Below, piece after piece: positions 9,360-15,921 of a stretch of DNA of 64,000 bases (positions are counted from its first letter, which is position 1; each line of letters opens with the position of its first letter). The notes beneath the pieces were generated by a model that searched no databases, had not been told where the DNA came from, and saw only the letters and a list, made by a program, of their open reading frames with translations. The position numbers and the translations under genes were made by a program. The DNA comes from Bacillus litorisediminis (GTDB taxonomy: Bacteria; Bacillota; Bacilli; Bacillales; JC228), in contig NZ_JAKZKT010000017.1 of the NCBI RefSeq assembly GCF_022808645.1, forward strand, positions 1 through 64,000. Direction: 5' to 3'.

Positions 9360-10129
9360 TCTAGGACACCCCCAAGCTTATCCTCCTCTTGAATTGGACG
9401 TCCATAAATTTGTTCAAATGTTTTTTCTGTAACTTCCGAAGCAGGACCATCAAATACAATCTCGCCGGCTCTCATTCCGATAATACGATCCGCATATTGC
9501 AGGGCCATATCAACATGGTGAAGGTTGACGATGGTTGTAATATTGTCCTCTTTATTAATCTTTCTTAAGTAAGTCATCACTTGATGGGAAGTGGGAGGAT
9601 CTAGTGAAGCAACTGGCTCGTCTGCTAAAATATAATTAGGCTTTTGAGTTAAAACACGTGCAATACTAACACGCTGCTGTTGACCTCCACTTAACTCATC
9701 TGCCCGATTGTACAATTTATCTTCTATATTAACGCGCTTAAGATTTGCATAAGCTAACGCGACGTCTTCTTTTTTAAATAAGTTTAAAATACTTCTGAGA
9801 GTACCTGTGTAGCCTAATCTGCCGGCTAATACATTTTTAATCACACTAGAACGTTTCACTAAGTTATAGTTTTGAAAAATCATCCCAATTTTCGTACGCA
9901 ATTTGCGCAAGTCATTTCCTTTTACCTTTAAAATATCTTGTCCATCTATCAATAATTCTCCGCTAGTTGGTGTAACTAATCGATTAATGCTTCGAATGAA
10001 CGTTGATTTCCCAGCTCCGGATAAACCGACGATCACAACAAATTCACCATCTTTAATTTCCACATTAATGTTTTTTAAACCCTCAGTTCCGTTTGGATAC
10101 ACAAGGGAAACGTTTTTAAATTCAATCAC
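9356..10129 (-). CDS. phnC: Phosphonate-type ABC transporter ATPase PhnC
   Basis: 257-residue ABC ATPase that energises the PhnE permeases. Walker A GLSGAGKST is at about residues 35-43, the signature LSGGQQQRV and Walker B YILADEPVASLD follow, and the D-loop/H-loop NLHHVDMA is present. I start it at the GTG at 10129: GGAGGGG lies eight bases upstream and the protein then begins with the usual IEFKNVSLVYPNG. A longer reading from an ATG at 10189 would run through an intergenic hairpin and is unlikely. It ends with a four-base overlap with phnE. Confidence 0.95.
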   Translation of the reverse strand: MIEFKNVSLVYPNGTEGLKNINVEIKDGEFVVIVGLSGAGKSTFIRSINRLVTPTSGELLIDGQDILKVKGNDLRKLRTKIGMIFQNYNLVKRSSVIKNVLAGRLGYTGTLRSILNLFKKEDVALAYANLKRVNIEDKLYNRADELSGGQQQRVSIARVLTQKPNYILADEPVASLDPPTSHQVMTYLRKINKEDNITTIVNLHHVDMALQYADRIIGMRAGEIVFDGPASEVTEKTFEQIYGRPIQEEDKLGGVLE

Positions 10130-10170
10130 GGTTTGAACCCCTCCAAAGCTTACAATAGTAACTCCCATAA

Positions 10171-10199
10171 AAGAGGGGAGACTAGGCATCTCCCCTCTT
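10171..10199 (-). terminator. Hairpin between phnD and phnC (probable attenuating terminator)
   Basis: 11-bp perfect GC-rich stem (10171-10181 with 10189-10199), followed on the minus strand by TTTTATGG. It lies just after the phnD stop. Such hairpins after the binding-protein gene commonly let only part of the transcription continue, so the binding protein is made in excess over the membrane complex. No separate phnC promoter is evident. Confidence 0.65.
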
Positions 10200-10230
10200 A
10201 ATCATATAACATGAGATGTAATTTCAAATA

Positions 10231-11160
10231 TTAGAAAGAAATGGAATCTTTAAATTGGTTGTAAGTTTCTTCAACTACTTTATATTCTTCGTGAGTAGCT
10301 TCAGTGATTCCAGTCCAGTTATATACTTCATCCATAATTTTTAGCATTTCTTTATCTTCATTAAATGATAAGAAGATTTCTTTGATTTGAGCTTGAAGCT
10401 CATCATCAAGATCTTTTGTTACAGAAATCGTATCGTTAGGAATATCAGCTGTATAGCCAATTACCTTTAGTTTTTCCATAACATCTGGGTAATCTTCTTC
10501 AAGCTCAGTACGAACATCTTCAAAAGTAGTTGCTACGTCTGCATCTCCATCATAAACTGCAATCGCGGCAGTATCATGACCACCTGCTGCAACAGTACCG
10601 CCAAAGAAGTTTTGCTCTAAGTCAGCAGGACCATCAAGTTCAAATTCATTAATTAACTGCGCTGCAGGGAAAAGGTAACCGGATGTAGATGTTGGATCTG
10701 CATATGCCCAAATTTTTCCTTCAAGATCCTTTAAAGATTCGATTCCAGAATCTGCACGAACTACATATTGTGCTTTGTATGTACCGCTGCCATAACGAAC
10801 AGACTTAAGAATTACTTCAACACCATATTCTTGATTTGCCAATACATAACCAAATGCAGGGATAAATCCAATTTGAACTTCATTTGATCCCATAGCTTCG
10901 ATCAATGCATTGTAATTTGTCATAACTTTTCCTTCTACTTCGATACCAAGCTCCTCAGATAATCTGTTTGCAAGAGGTTCAACCTTAGCAGAAATTTCAC
11001 CTGAATCTTGTGAAGGTACAAATCCCATAACTAATTTTTCAGGCTTTTCTGAACCGTCTTCAGCATTTCCGTTTCCGCCAGCATCCTCATCTGCAGTACC
11101 GCATGCTGCAAGTACAAGTGAAAGTACAAGAACAAGTATAAGTCCGAAGATTTTCTTCAT
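10231..11160 (-). CDS. phnD: Phosphonate-type substrate-binding lipoprotein PhnD
   Basis: 309-residue extracellular binding protein. The start at 11160 gives MKKIFGLILVLVLSLVLAAC, a lipoprotein signal ending in the lipobox LAAC. GGGAGG precedes this ATG by eight bases. A longer open frame to 11256 has no such site. The mature part has PhnD-family motifs GFVPSQDSGE and DPTSTSGYLFPAAQL, which bind phosphonate or other oxidised or reduced phosphorus compounds. No C-P lyase or phosphonatase gene is in this window, so the true ligand may be a phosphonate, phosphite or a phosphate ester. First gene of the operon with its own promoter region at 11240-11299. Confidence 0.92.
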   Translation of the reverse strand: MKKIFGLILVLVLSLVLAACGTADEDAGGNGNAEDGSEKPEKLVMGFVPSQDSGEISAKVEPLANRLSEELGIEVEGKVMTNYNALIEAMGSNEVQIGFIPAFGYVLANQEYGVEVILKSVRYGSGTYKAQYVVRADSGIESLKDLEGKIWAYADPTSTSGYLFPAAQLINEFELDGPADLEQNFFGGTVAAGGHDTAAIAVYDGDADVATTFEDVRTELEEDYPDVMEKLKVIGYTADIPNDTISVTKDLDDELQAQIKEIFLSFNEDKEMLKIMDEVYNWTGITEATHEEYKVVEETYNQFKDSISF

Positions 11161-11239
11161 TCCTAGATCCTCCCAGTATCCTAATGTTTTTTTACAACCT
11201 CTCCTATTATGAATCAAAATATGACAAATTTCCACATGA

Positions 11240-11299
11240 ATTATCAATTTTCGCAAAGTTGTTGTAATTATTTTGTAAGATTATACATAATTTTGTTAA
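11240..11299 (-). promoter_or_regulatory. Candidate PhoP box and promoter of the phn operon
   Basis: On the minus strand TTACAA occurs twice with a five-base gap (11262-11267 and 11273-11278), and TTAACA lies further upstream (11294-11299). PhoP of Bacillus binds TT(A/T/C)ACA repeats with 4-6 bp gaps. A -10-like GATAAT is at 11240-11245, so the repeats would occupy the -35 region, as at known Pho promoters. This suggests phosphate-starvation induction. The rest of the 385-bp divergent region (11161-11545) holds only this promoter and the one of the next gene. Confidence 0.5.
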
Positions 11300-11422
11300 G
11301 AGAGTTATAGATTAGAAAAATACTGGGGGGATTATACGCATTTGTGATTTCTAAAAGAAGACTATTTTCTAAATCAATGTTCCCTTCATGAAATTTCACA
11401 AACACTTTTTCCCTCGATAGTC

Positions 11423-11431
11423 TGTTATAAT
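11423..11431 (+). promoter_or_regulatory. Extended -10 promoter of the MFS gene
   Basis: TGTTATAAT, a perfect extended -10 element, lies 115 bp before the start codon. No good -35 hexamer is seen at the matching distance, which is tolerated at extended -10 promoters. Confidence 0.5.
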
Positions 11432-11545
11432 GGTTGTTGAACTTTACTAATACATAAGCAGGGTAAATAAGACAGAGTTAAGAATCTTATCTGTAAATCC
11501 TCAATCTATACAAACTGTCATACATATAATGAAGAAGGTGCACGA

Positions 11546-12766
11546 ATGTCTAGCTTTGCATTACAAAAAAAAAGAGCTGAAACCCTATCCAAATCAACAA
11601 ATGAACCTGTTTACCGCATATTATTTTTAATTTCACTTTGTCATCTTTTAAATGATTCTCTGCAATCCGTTGTCACAGCAATGTTTCCGATTCTAGAAAA
11701 AGAAATGAATTTATCCTATACACAGATGGGTTTTATCGTATTTTCACTTAATATTGTTTCATCCTTAATGCAGCCTGTGATTGGGATTGTTTCGGATAAA
11801 AAACCGATGCCCTATGCGTTACCTGCTGGTCTTACTTTTTCTTTCATAGGAATGATCGGCTTATCGGTTACTGATTCTTATCTTGGGATAATTGGTTCTG
11901 TCCTTCTTTTAGGTATTGGCTCCGCGACCTTTCATCCCGAAGGATCTCGGGTCGTTTATATGGCTGCAGGAAATAAAAGAGGAACAGCTCAATCTATTTT
12001 TCAGGTTGGCGGAAATACAGGGCAAGCCCTGGCTCCTTTAATGGCTGCTTTTATCCTTCTGCCGCTGGGTCTTGAAAAAGGAACATTCATCTTTGCATTT
12101 GTTGCTTTAACAGCTGTCATTTTCTTAGTTTTTGTTTCAAGATGGTATGCATCACAACTCAGTTCGAACAACTTAAATCTAAAGAAAAATGCTGCTTCCA
12201 GACACAATTCTGCTATTGATAAACGTGTTGGCTGGGTCCTTGTGATATTATTATTATTTATATTTACCAGAACCTGGTATCTTCAGGCGATCAGCAATTT
12301 TTATACGCTTTATTCGATTGAAGTATATGATTTTCAAATAAAGACCTCTCAAATTTATTTATTTGCTTTTCTTGGTGCAGGTGCACTTGGTACATTTTTT
12401 GGAGGGCCCCTCGCAGACCGATTTGGCAAAAAAAATATCATTTCTGCATCGATTATAATGACAATTCCGCTTGCTTTATTATTGCCGCACGTTGATCCGG
12501 TCTTTGCTTTTATATTGCTAGTTTTCATTGGATTCATTTTAATGACGAGTTTTTCAGTCACCGTCGTATATGCTCAGGAATTAGTGCCCGGACGAATTGG
12601 TTTGATGTCTGGTCTTACTGTAGGATTAGCATTTGGACTGGGTGCAATAGGTTCAGTAGCGTTAGGTAATATTGCAGACATGATCGGTCTTGAAATGATG
12701 ATGATATCGATTTCCTTTTTGCCCATTTTGGGGTTAATCACTTTCTTATTACCGAAAAATGAATAA
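11546..12766 (+). CDS. MFS transporter, fosmidomycin-resistance (Fsr) type
   Basis: 406-residue, twelve-segment major facilitator protein. The segment SLCHLLNDSLQSVVTAMFPIL and the loop GIVSDKKPMPYALPAG correspond to Fsr-type efflux proteins, including the acidic DK-P variant of MFS motif A. GSATFHPEGSRVVYMAAGNKRGTAQSIFQVGGNTGQA is strongly Fsr-like; its middle cytoplasmic loop is lysine-rich. Likely proton-driven export of a small molecule, with the substrate not predictable. AAGGTG lies five bases before the ATG. Followed after 92 bp by the ZIP transporter gene, with no terminator seen between them. Confidence 0.85.
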   Translation: MSSFALQKKRAETLSKSTNEPVYRILFLISLCHLLNDSLQSVVTAMFPILEKEMNLSYTQMGFIVFSLNIVSSLMQPVIGIVSDKKPMPYALPAGLTFSFIGMIGLSVTDSYLGIIGSVLLLGIGSATFHPEGSRVVYMAAGNKRGTAQSIFQVGGNTGQALAPLMAAFILLPLGLEKGTFIFAFVALTAVIFLVFVSRWYASQLSSNNLNLKKNAASRHNSAIDKRVGWVLVILLLFIFTRTWYLQAISNFYTLYSIEVYDFQIKTSQIYLFAFLGAGALGTFFGGPLADRFGKKNIISASIIMTIPLALLLPHVDPVFAFILLVFIGFILMTSFSVTVVYAQELVPGRIGLMSGLTVGLAFGLGAIGSVALGNIADMIGLEMMMISISFLPILGLITFLLPKNE

Positions 12767-12858
12767 GTACCCATTTAATTGCTCACAACTAGGTTTTTGC
12801 TGGATACTATAGATATTACCTGTACTGTTTATATCATCAAATGTTGGGAGACCTGCGT

Positions 12859-13593
12859 ATGAGTGAAGTTTTAATAGGGAGTGTACTTTCTGCACTTTCA
12901 ACTGGCCTTGGTGCTTTGCTTATTTTGTTCTTACAAGATTCGCTTACCCATAAAGTTCGTGACAATTTATTAGCTTTTACAGCCGGTGTCATGATGGCGG
13001 CCTCCATGTTGGGTTTAATCCCTGATTCACTCGATAGCGGGGGATTCTTCCCTTTGGCTATCGGAATCTGTCTGGGAGTTATATCATTAACTCTTCTTGA
13101 AAAAAACATTCCGCACATTGACCTGGACCATACGAAAACTGGGATACGTTTTGACGAAAAAGCGATGTTAATCATTGCCGCAATAACCCTGCATAATATT
13201 CCGGAAGGCTTATCGGTTGGCGTCAGCTACGCTTCAGAATCTGGGGGAACCGGAAATCTAATCGCTTTTGCCATAGGTTTCCAAAATGCTCCTGAAGGGT
13301 TGCTCGTCGCCCTCTTCCTCATGACGCAAAAAATAAATAAATGGAAATCGTTTATAATCGCTACTTTAACGGGAGCCATTGAGATTGTAACTTCACTATT
13401 AGGATATTACTTAACTTCGTTTGTTGATTTTCTGGTGCCTTATGGGCTAGCCTTCGCCGCAGGAGCCATGCTCTTTATTATCTATAAGGAACTGATTCCA
13501 GAAAGCCATGGTGACGGAAATGAACGAACATCTACCTATTCCTTTATACTGGGAATATTATTTATGATTTTTCTTATTGAATTATTTCAATGA
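12859..13593 (+). CDS. ZIP-family divalent metal transporter
   Basis: 244-residue membrane protein with about eight segments. Segment 4 has HNIPEGLSVGVSY and segment 5 has FQNAPEGLLVALF, the metal-binding HNxPEG signature pair of the ZIP family (ZupT group). It should import zinc, iron or manganese. I start it at the ATG at 12859, which has GGGAG eight bases upstream; an ATG 18 bases earlier has no ribosome binding site. The loop between segments 3 and 4 is short and not histidine-rich. No Fur or Zur box was recognised in the short upstream gap. Confidence 0.9.
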   Translation: MSEVLIGSVLSALSTGLGALLILFLQDSLTHKVRDNLLAFTAGVMMAASMLGLIPDSLDSGGFFPLAIGICLGVISLTLLEKNIPHIDLDHTKTGIRFDEKAMLIIAAITLHNIPEGLSVGVSYASESGGTGNLIAFAIGFQNAPEGLLVALFLMTQKINKWKSFIIATLTGAIEIVTSLLGYYLTSFVDFLVPYGLAFAAGAMLFIIYKELIPESHGDGNERTSTYSFILGILFMIFLIELFQ

Positions 13594-13672
13594 TCATCTT
13601 GCTCTCTACTACCCTACTTGTTTTTCACAAATAAGTGCCTCCCTCCTGTAAAGTTAAAAAGTGGTCCTGAAT

Positions 13673-13740
13673 GGATCTGTTCTCTAATGGTCGTAATCTA
13701 GATTAGTCTAGATCATACCTTAGGAGGACAGATCCTTTTT
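13673..13740 (+). terminator. Long compound hairpin ending in T-run
   Basis: An imperfect 18-bp outer stem (13673-13690 with 13718-13735) encloses a perfect 7-bp inner stem of ATCTAGA and TCTAGAT, and is followed by TTTTT. It probably terminates the ZIP gene transcript 80 bp past its stop, although its size is unusual for a simple terminator. Confidence 0.6.
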
Positions 13741-13827
13741 CAGTGGAAAACAATGGCTAGTATGAAACAAATTTCGGCAAGTAATTTGATATTATTACCA
13801 ATTTTTTAAAAAAATAGGAATAAATTG

Positions 13828-13857
13828 TTGAAATTTATATTCACTATCATTTACAAT
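13828..13857 (+). promoter_or_regulatory. Probable SigA promoter of rap
   Basis: TTGAAA (13828-13833) and TACAAT (13852-13857) with 18 bp between them, 48 bp before the rap start codon. No ComA box is visible nearby. The 311-bp gap between the ZIP gene and rap holds only this and the long hairpin. Confidence 0.6.
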
Positions 13858-13904
13858 AAAAAAAAAGCAGATAATTAATAGATTCCGGGATGAGGTGTTT
13901 TTTG

Positions 13905-14981
13905 TTGAAGGTACTTGTTGCAGCTCACGAGGTTGCAAATGCCCTAACTCGTTGGCATGATTTTATTAAAATGGGGAATATTGCAAAAAGTGAGCAGCTA
14001 AAAGAGGAAGTTGAGCATCTGCTGATGGACATGGAAAAAAATCAAGACGTCCTGCTTTACTACTCACTGATTGACTACAGGCATAGTCTTCTTTACAATA
14101 ACGCAAACGAATCAGAGGAAAAGCTTCAAAATATTGATCCTCAGCATGAAATGAACGACTTACTCCTATATTATTACTACTACTTTAAGGGTATGCACCA
14201 GTATAAACTTCAAAACTATCAGGAAGCTCTTTCTTTCTATAATCAAGCAGAAATGTCACTAGAGAATCTATCGGATGAAATCGAGAAATCCGAATTTTTT
14301 TATAAAGTTGCCAGCGCTTATTATCATATGCGCCAATTTCTTTTAGCGATTGATTATACATTTAAAGCCATTTCTATTTATCAACACTATCCCCTTTATA
14401 AAAGCCGGATAGCAGATTGCCATAATGTGCTGGGACTCTGTTATTTAGGACGTAAAGAATATGAAAAAGCGGAGAAGCACTTTAAAGAAAGCTATGATGT
14501 AGCTAAAGAGATTGGAGATAAAGACCTCCAGGTATATTTAATGTACAACCTTGGCTATTTATATTCAGAACAAGATCAGTCTGAACTCGCTATTCAATTC
14601 TTATCCGAGGTAGCCTCTAAAAAATTTAGGCTTCACAAGGTATGTTATTTACTCGCCAAGGAATTTTTAAAAATTGGCGACCGAAAGCTTGCTTACCTGC
14701 ATATCAGCAAAGGCAAGGAAATATGCCAGGAAATCAATAATGAAGAATATTTCCATCACCTAAAGGTTTTAGAATTGTTAGATTCTCCTCCACAGCATTT
14801 ATTAAAGCGTACCACTATTCAAATGAATAAAGTGTTAGATTATTTCCAAGAACAAGGCTTACATGGGTTTGTCCATGATTATGCTATTGAATTTGGAAAT
14901 CTGCTTTATAAAAATCGGTATTATGAAAATGCCAGTCATTTTTATAATAGAGGAGTTAATTGTCAAACTCCTAAATCTTAA
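13905..14981 (+). CDS. Rap-family tetratricopeptide protein (response regulator aspartate phosphatase)
   Basis: 358-residue cytoplasmic protein with an N-terminal three-helix bundle (VANALTRWHDFIKMGN, then LLYYSLIDYRHSLLY) followed by about six TPR-like helical pairs (such as NVLGLCYLGRKEYEKAEKHFKESYDVA and MYNLGYLYSEQDQSELAIQFL). This is the Rap layout. Rap proteins dephosphorylate Spo0F or block response regulators such as ComA, and are inhibited by re-imported Phr peptide. I start it at the TTG at 13905, seven bases after GAGGTG; the in-frame ATG at 13890 overlaps that ribosome binding site. It is followed after 14 bases by a Phr-like gene. The target regulator cannot be told from sequence alone. 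Confidence 0.9.
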   Translation: MKVLVAAHEVANALTRWHDFIKMGNIAKSEQLKEEVEHLLMDMEKNQDVLLYYSLIDYRHSLLYNNANESEEKLQNIDPQHEMNDLLLYYYYYFKGMHQYKLQNYQEALSFYNQAEMSLENLSDEIEKSEFFYKVASAYYHMRQFLLAIDYTFKAISIYQHYPLYKSRIADCHNVLGLCYLGRKEYEKAEKHFKESYDVAKEIGDKDLQVYLMYNLGYLYSEQDQSELAIQFLSEVASKKFRLHKVCYLLAKEFLKIGDRKLAYLHISKGKEICQEINNEEYFHHLKVLELLDSPPQHLLKRTTIQMNKVLDYFQEQGLHGFVHDYAIEFGNLLYKNRYYENASHFYNRGVNCQTPKS

Positions 14982-14995
14982 TGGGAGGATGGAAA

Positions 14996-15136
14996 ATGAA
15001 AAAAGGGAGAAATTTTCTGTTCAAAACGATTGTATTAGGGGTATTGCTTGGCATAGCATTTGGATTTGCTTCAAGTGCTGTCTTCGCGGAACATGGGGAA
15101 ATTCGCGACGATGAGCACGGCGAAATCCGTGATTAA
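14996..15136 (+). CDS. Phr-type signal peptide precursor with duplicated heptapeptide
   Basis: 46-residue secreted prepeptide: a KK-R start, a hydrophobic stretch (TIVLGVLLGIAFGFA), a cleavage site after SSAVFA, and then EHGEIRD followed by DEHGEIRD. The heptad EHGEIRD therefore occurs twice in the 15-residue exported tail. Size, position directly after a rap gene, and the AATGGGAGG ribosome binding site make it the cognate Phr. After export and trimming, the peptide would return through an oligopeptide permease and inhibit the Rap protein. The mature pheromone is unproven; the C-terminal HGEIRD or GEIRD is the natural candidate. Confidence 0.85.
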   Translation: MKKGRNFLFKTIVLGVLLGIAFGFASSAVFAEHGEIRDDEHGEIRD

Positions 15137-15161
15137 AGACAATGAAATGAACTCCAGAAAA

Positions 15162-15197
15162 AGCCCTCATTCCATCAATATGGAATGAGGGCTTTTT
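15162..15197. terminator. Bidirectional terminator between phr and the Spo0E-like gene
   Basis: 13-bp perfect stem (15162-15174 with 15181-15193), flanked by A-run and T-run, so it can work in both directions for the two convergent genes. Confidence 0.88.
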
Positions 15198-15452
15198 CTA
15201 TGTAATGGGAAACATTTTTTGGAAGATCATAATCATTTGTTTATGGACAATTCTCACTTCTGTAGACTTGGAGGCAGGTTTATGATCGTTATATTCATTT
15301 ATGAGCTTGTCCAATTCCTGGCTATAGCGAACCGTTTGTTCGTCTGTATAACCAAATTGATTGGCCGATTGAATCATCTGTTCTCGCTTTTGTTTTATTT
15401 TTAATATCATTTTATCTTCAAAACTAATCTTATGATCTGGTATAGCGTTCAC
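15198..15452 (-). CDS. Spo0E-family aspartyl-phosphate phosphatase
   Basis: 84-residue protein with the Spo0E signature SQELDKLINEY in a predicted two-helix hairpin. Members dephosphorylate Spo0A~P and so delay sporulation. I chose the GTG at 15452, eight bases after AAAGGAGGG; the ATG 30 bases upstream lies before that site. It is longer at the C-terminus than the shortest family members, with an extra tail (KQMIMIFQKMFPIT). Convergent with the rap-phr pair and 470 bp from a sporulation-type kinase. A Spo0A-type box lies upstream. Confidence 0.88.
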   Translation of the reverse strand: MNAIPDHKISFEDKMILKIKQKREQMIQSANQFGYTDEQTVRYSQELDKLINEYNDHKPASKSTEVRIVHKQMIMIFQKMFPIT

Positions 15453-15729
15453 TATATAGACCCTCCTTTCACTTCCAAACATCTATTCAAAGGCAGTATT
15501 TTCGGAAATGTTTAGAAAACAAACGGGCCAGCACTTTTAGGAATTAAGTATACATCCAATTACTAAGTCTACTATGCCTTAAGGCTTGGCCTGTCTATAA
15601 TTCTTCAAACAAACTATCCTTTTGAATTATTACAAATTATTCTATTTTTGTAAATAGATTCGCAAAACTAGACAATCCTTCTAAGGATTCGTCAAAATTT
15701 CCTATAAAGATAAACGAATTAAGGGATAA

Positions 15730-15736
15730 TTCGACA
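15730..15736 (-). promoter_or_regulatory. Spo0A-type box upstream of the Spo0E-like gene
   Basis: TGTCGAA on the minus strand, preceded by TTTT, matches the 7-bp Spo0A recognition sequence. It lies about 280 bp before the Spo0E-like start, which is far for direct control. A 7-mer can occur by chance in AT-rich DNA. Confidence 0.4.
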
Positions 15737-15871
15737 AAAAATGCTTATATTCATACAGTAATCTAGTTAAAAAGCACTAAAATGAGAAGGTTTTAAATCA
15801 AATAAAAAAATATAGCCATTTAGACCTGTTTCATAAAATGATTAAATAGACCTGTTATTCTTATACATCTA

Positions 15872-15896
15872 GAAAAAGTCCCAAAAAAAAGAGACT
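15872..15896 (-). terminator. Probable terminator of the four-PAS kinase gene
   Basis: A 6-bp stem (15877-15882 with 15891-15896, one G-T pair) with an all-T loop on the minus strand and TTTTTC downstream. Confidence 0.5.
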
Positions 15897-15921
15897 ACCC
15901 TAATAGGTATTCCCGAAGTCA

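Larger units (their letters stand above)
15453..15921. other. 469-bp intergenic region between the Spo0E-like gene and the kinase gene
   Basis: No coding frame with a ribosome binding site is visible. It holds a consensus 0A-type box (15730-15736), a direct repeat of TAGACCTGTT (15821-15830 and 15847-15856) and the kinase terminator (15872-15896). The first 300 bases must contain the Spo0E-like promoter, but I could not pick it out. Confidence 0.7.

Noticed and set aside
10130-10189. 20-codon N-terminal extension of PhnC
   Set aside because: It would translate the phnD-phnC hairpin and lacks a ribosome binding site. The GTG at 10129 is well placed.
11161-11256. 32-codon N-terminal extension of PhnD
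   Set aside because: It precedes a complete lipoprotein signal with its own GGGAGG site at 11160.
14863-15114. 83-residue frame overlapping the end of rap and phr
   Set aside because: It runs in another frame through the rap end and the phr signal peptide. The phr frame has a ribosome binding site and a signal peptide, so it is the real one.
15821-15856. TAGACCTGTT direct repeat as a possible attachment site
   Set aside because: The copies are only 16 bp apart with no integrase or tRNA gene; it is noted only as part of the intergenic region.
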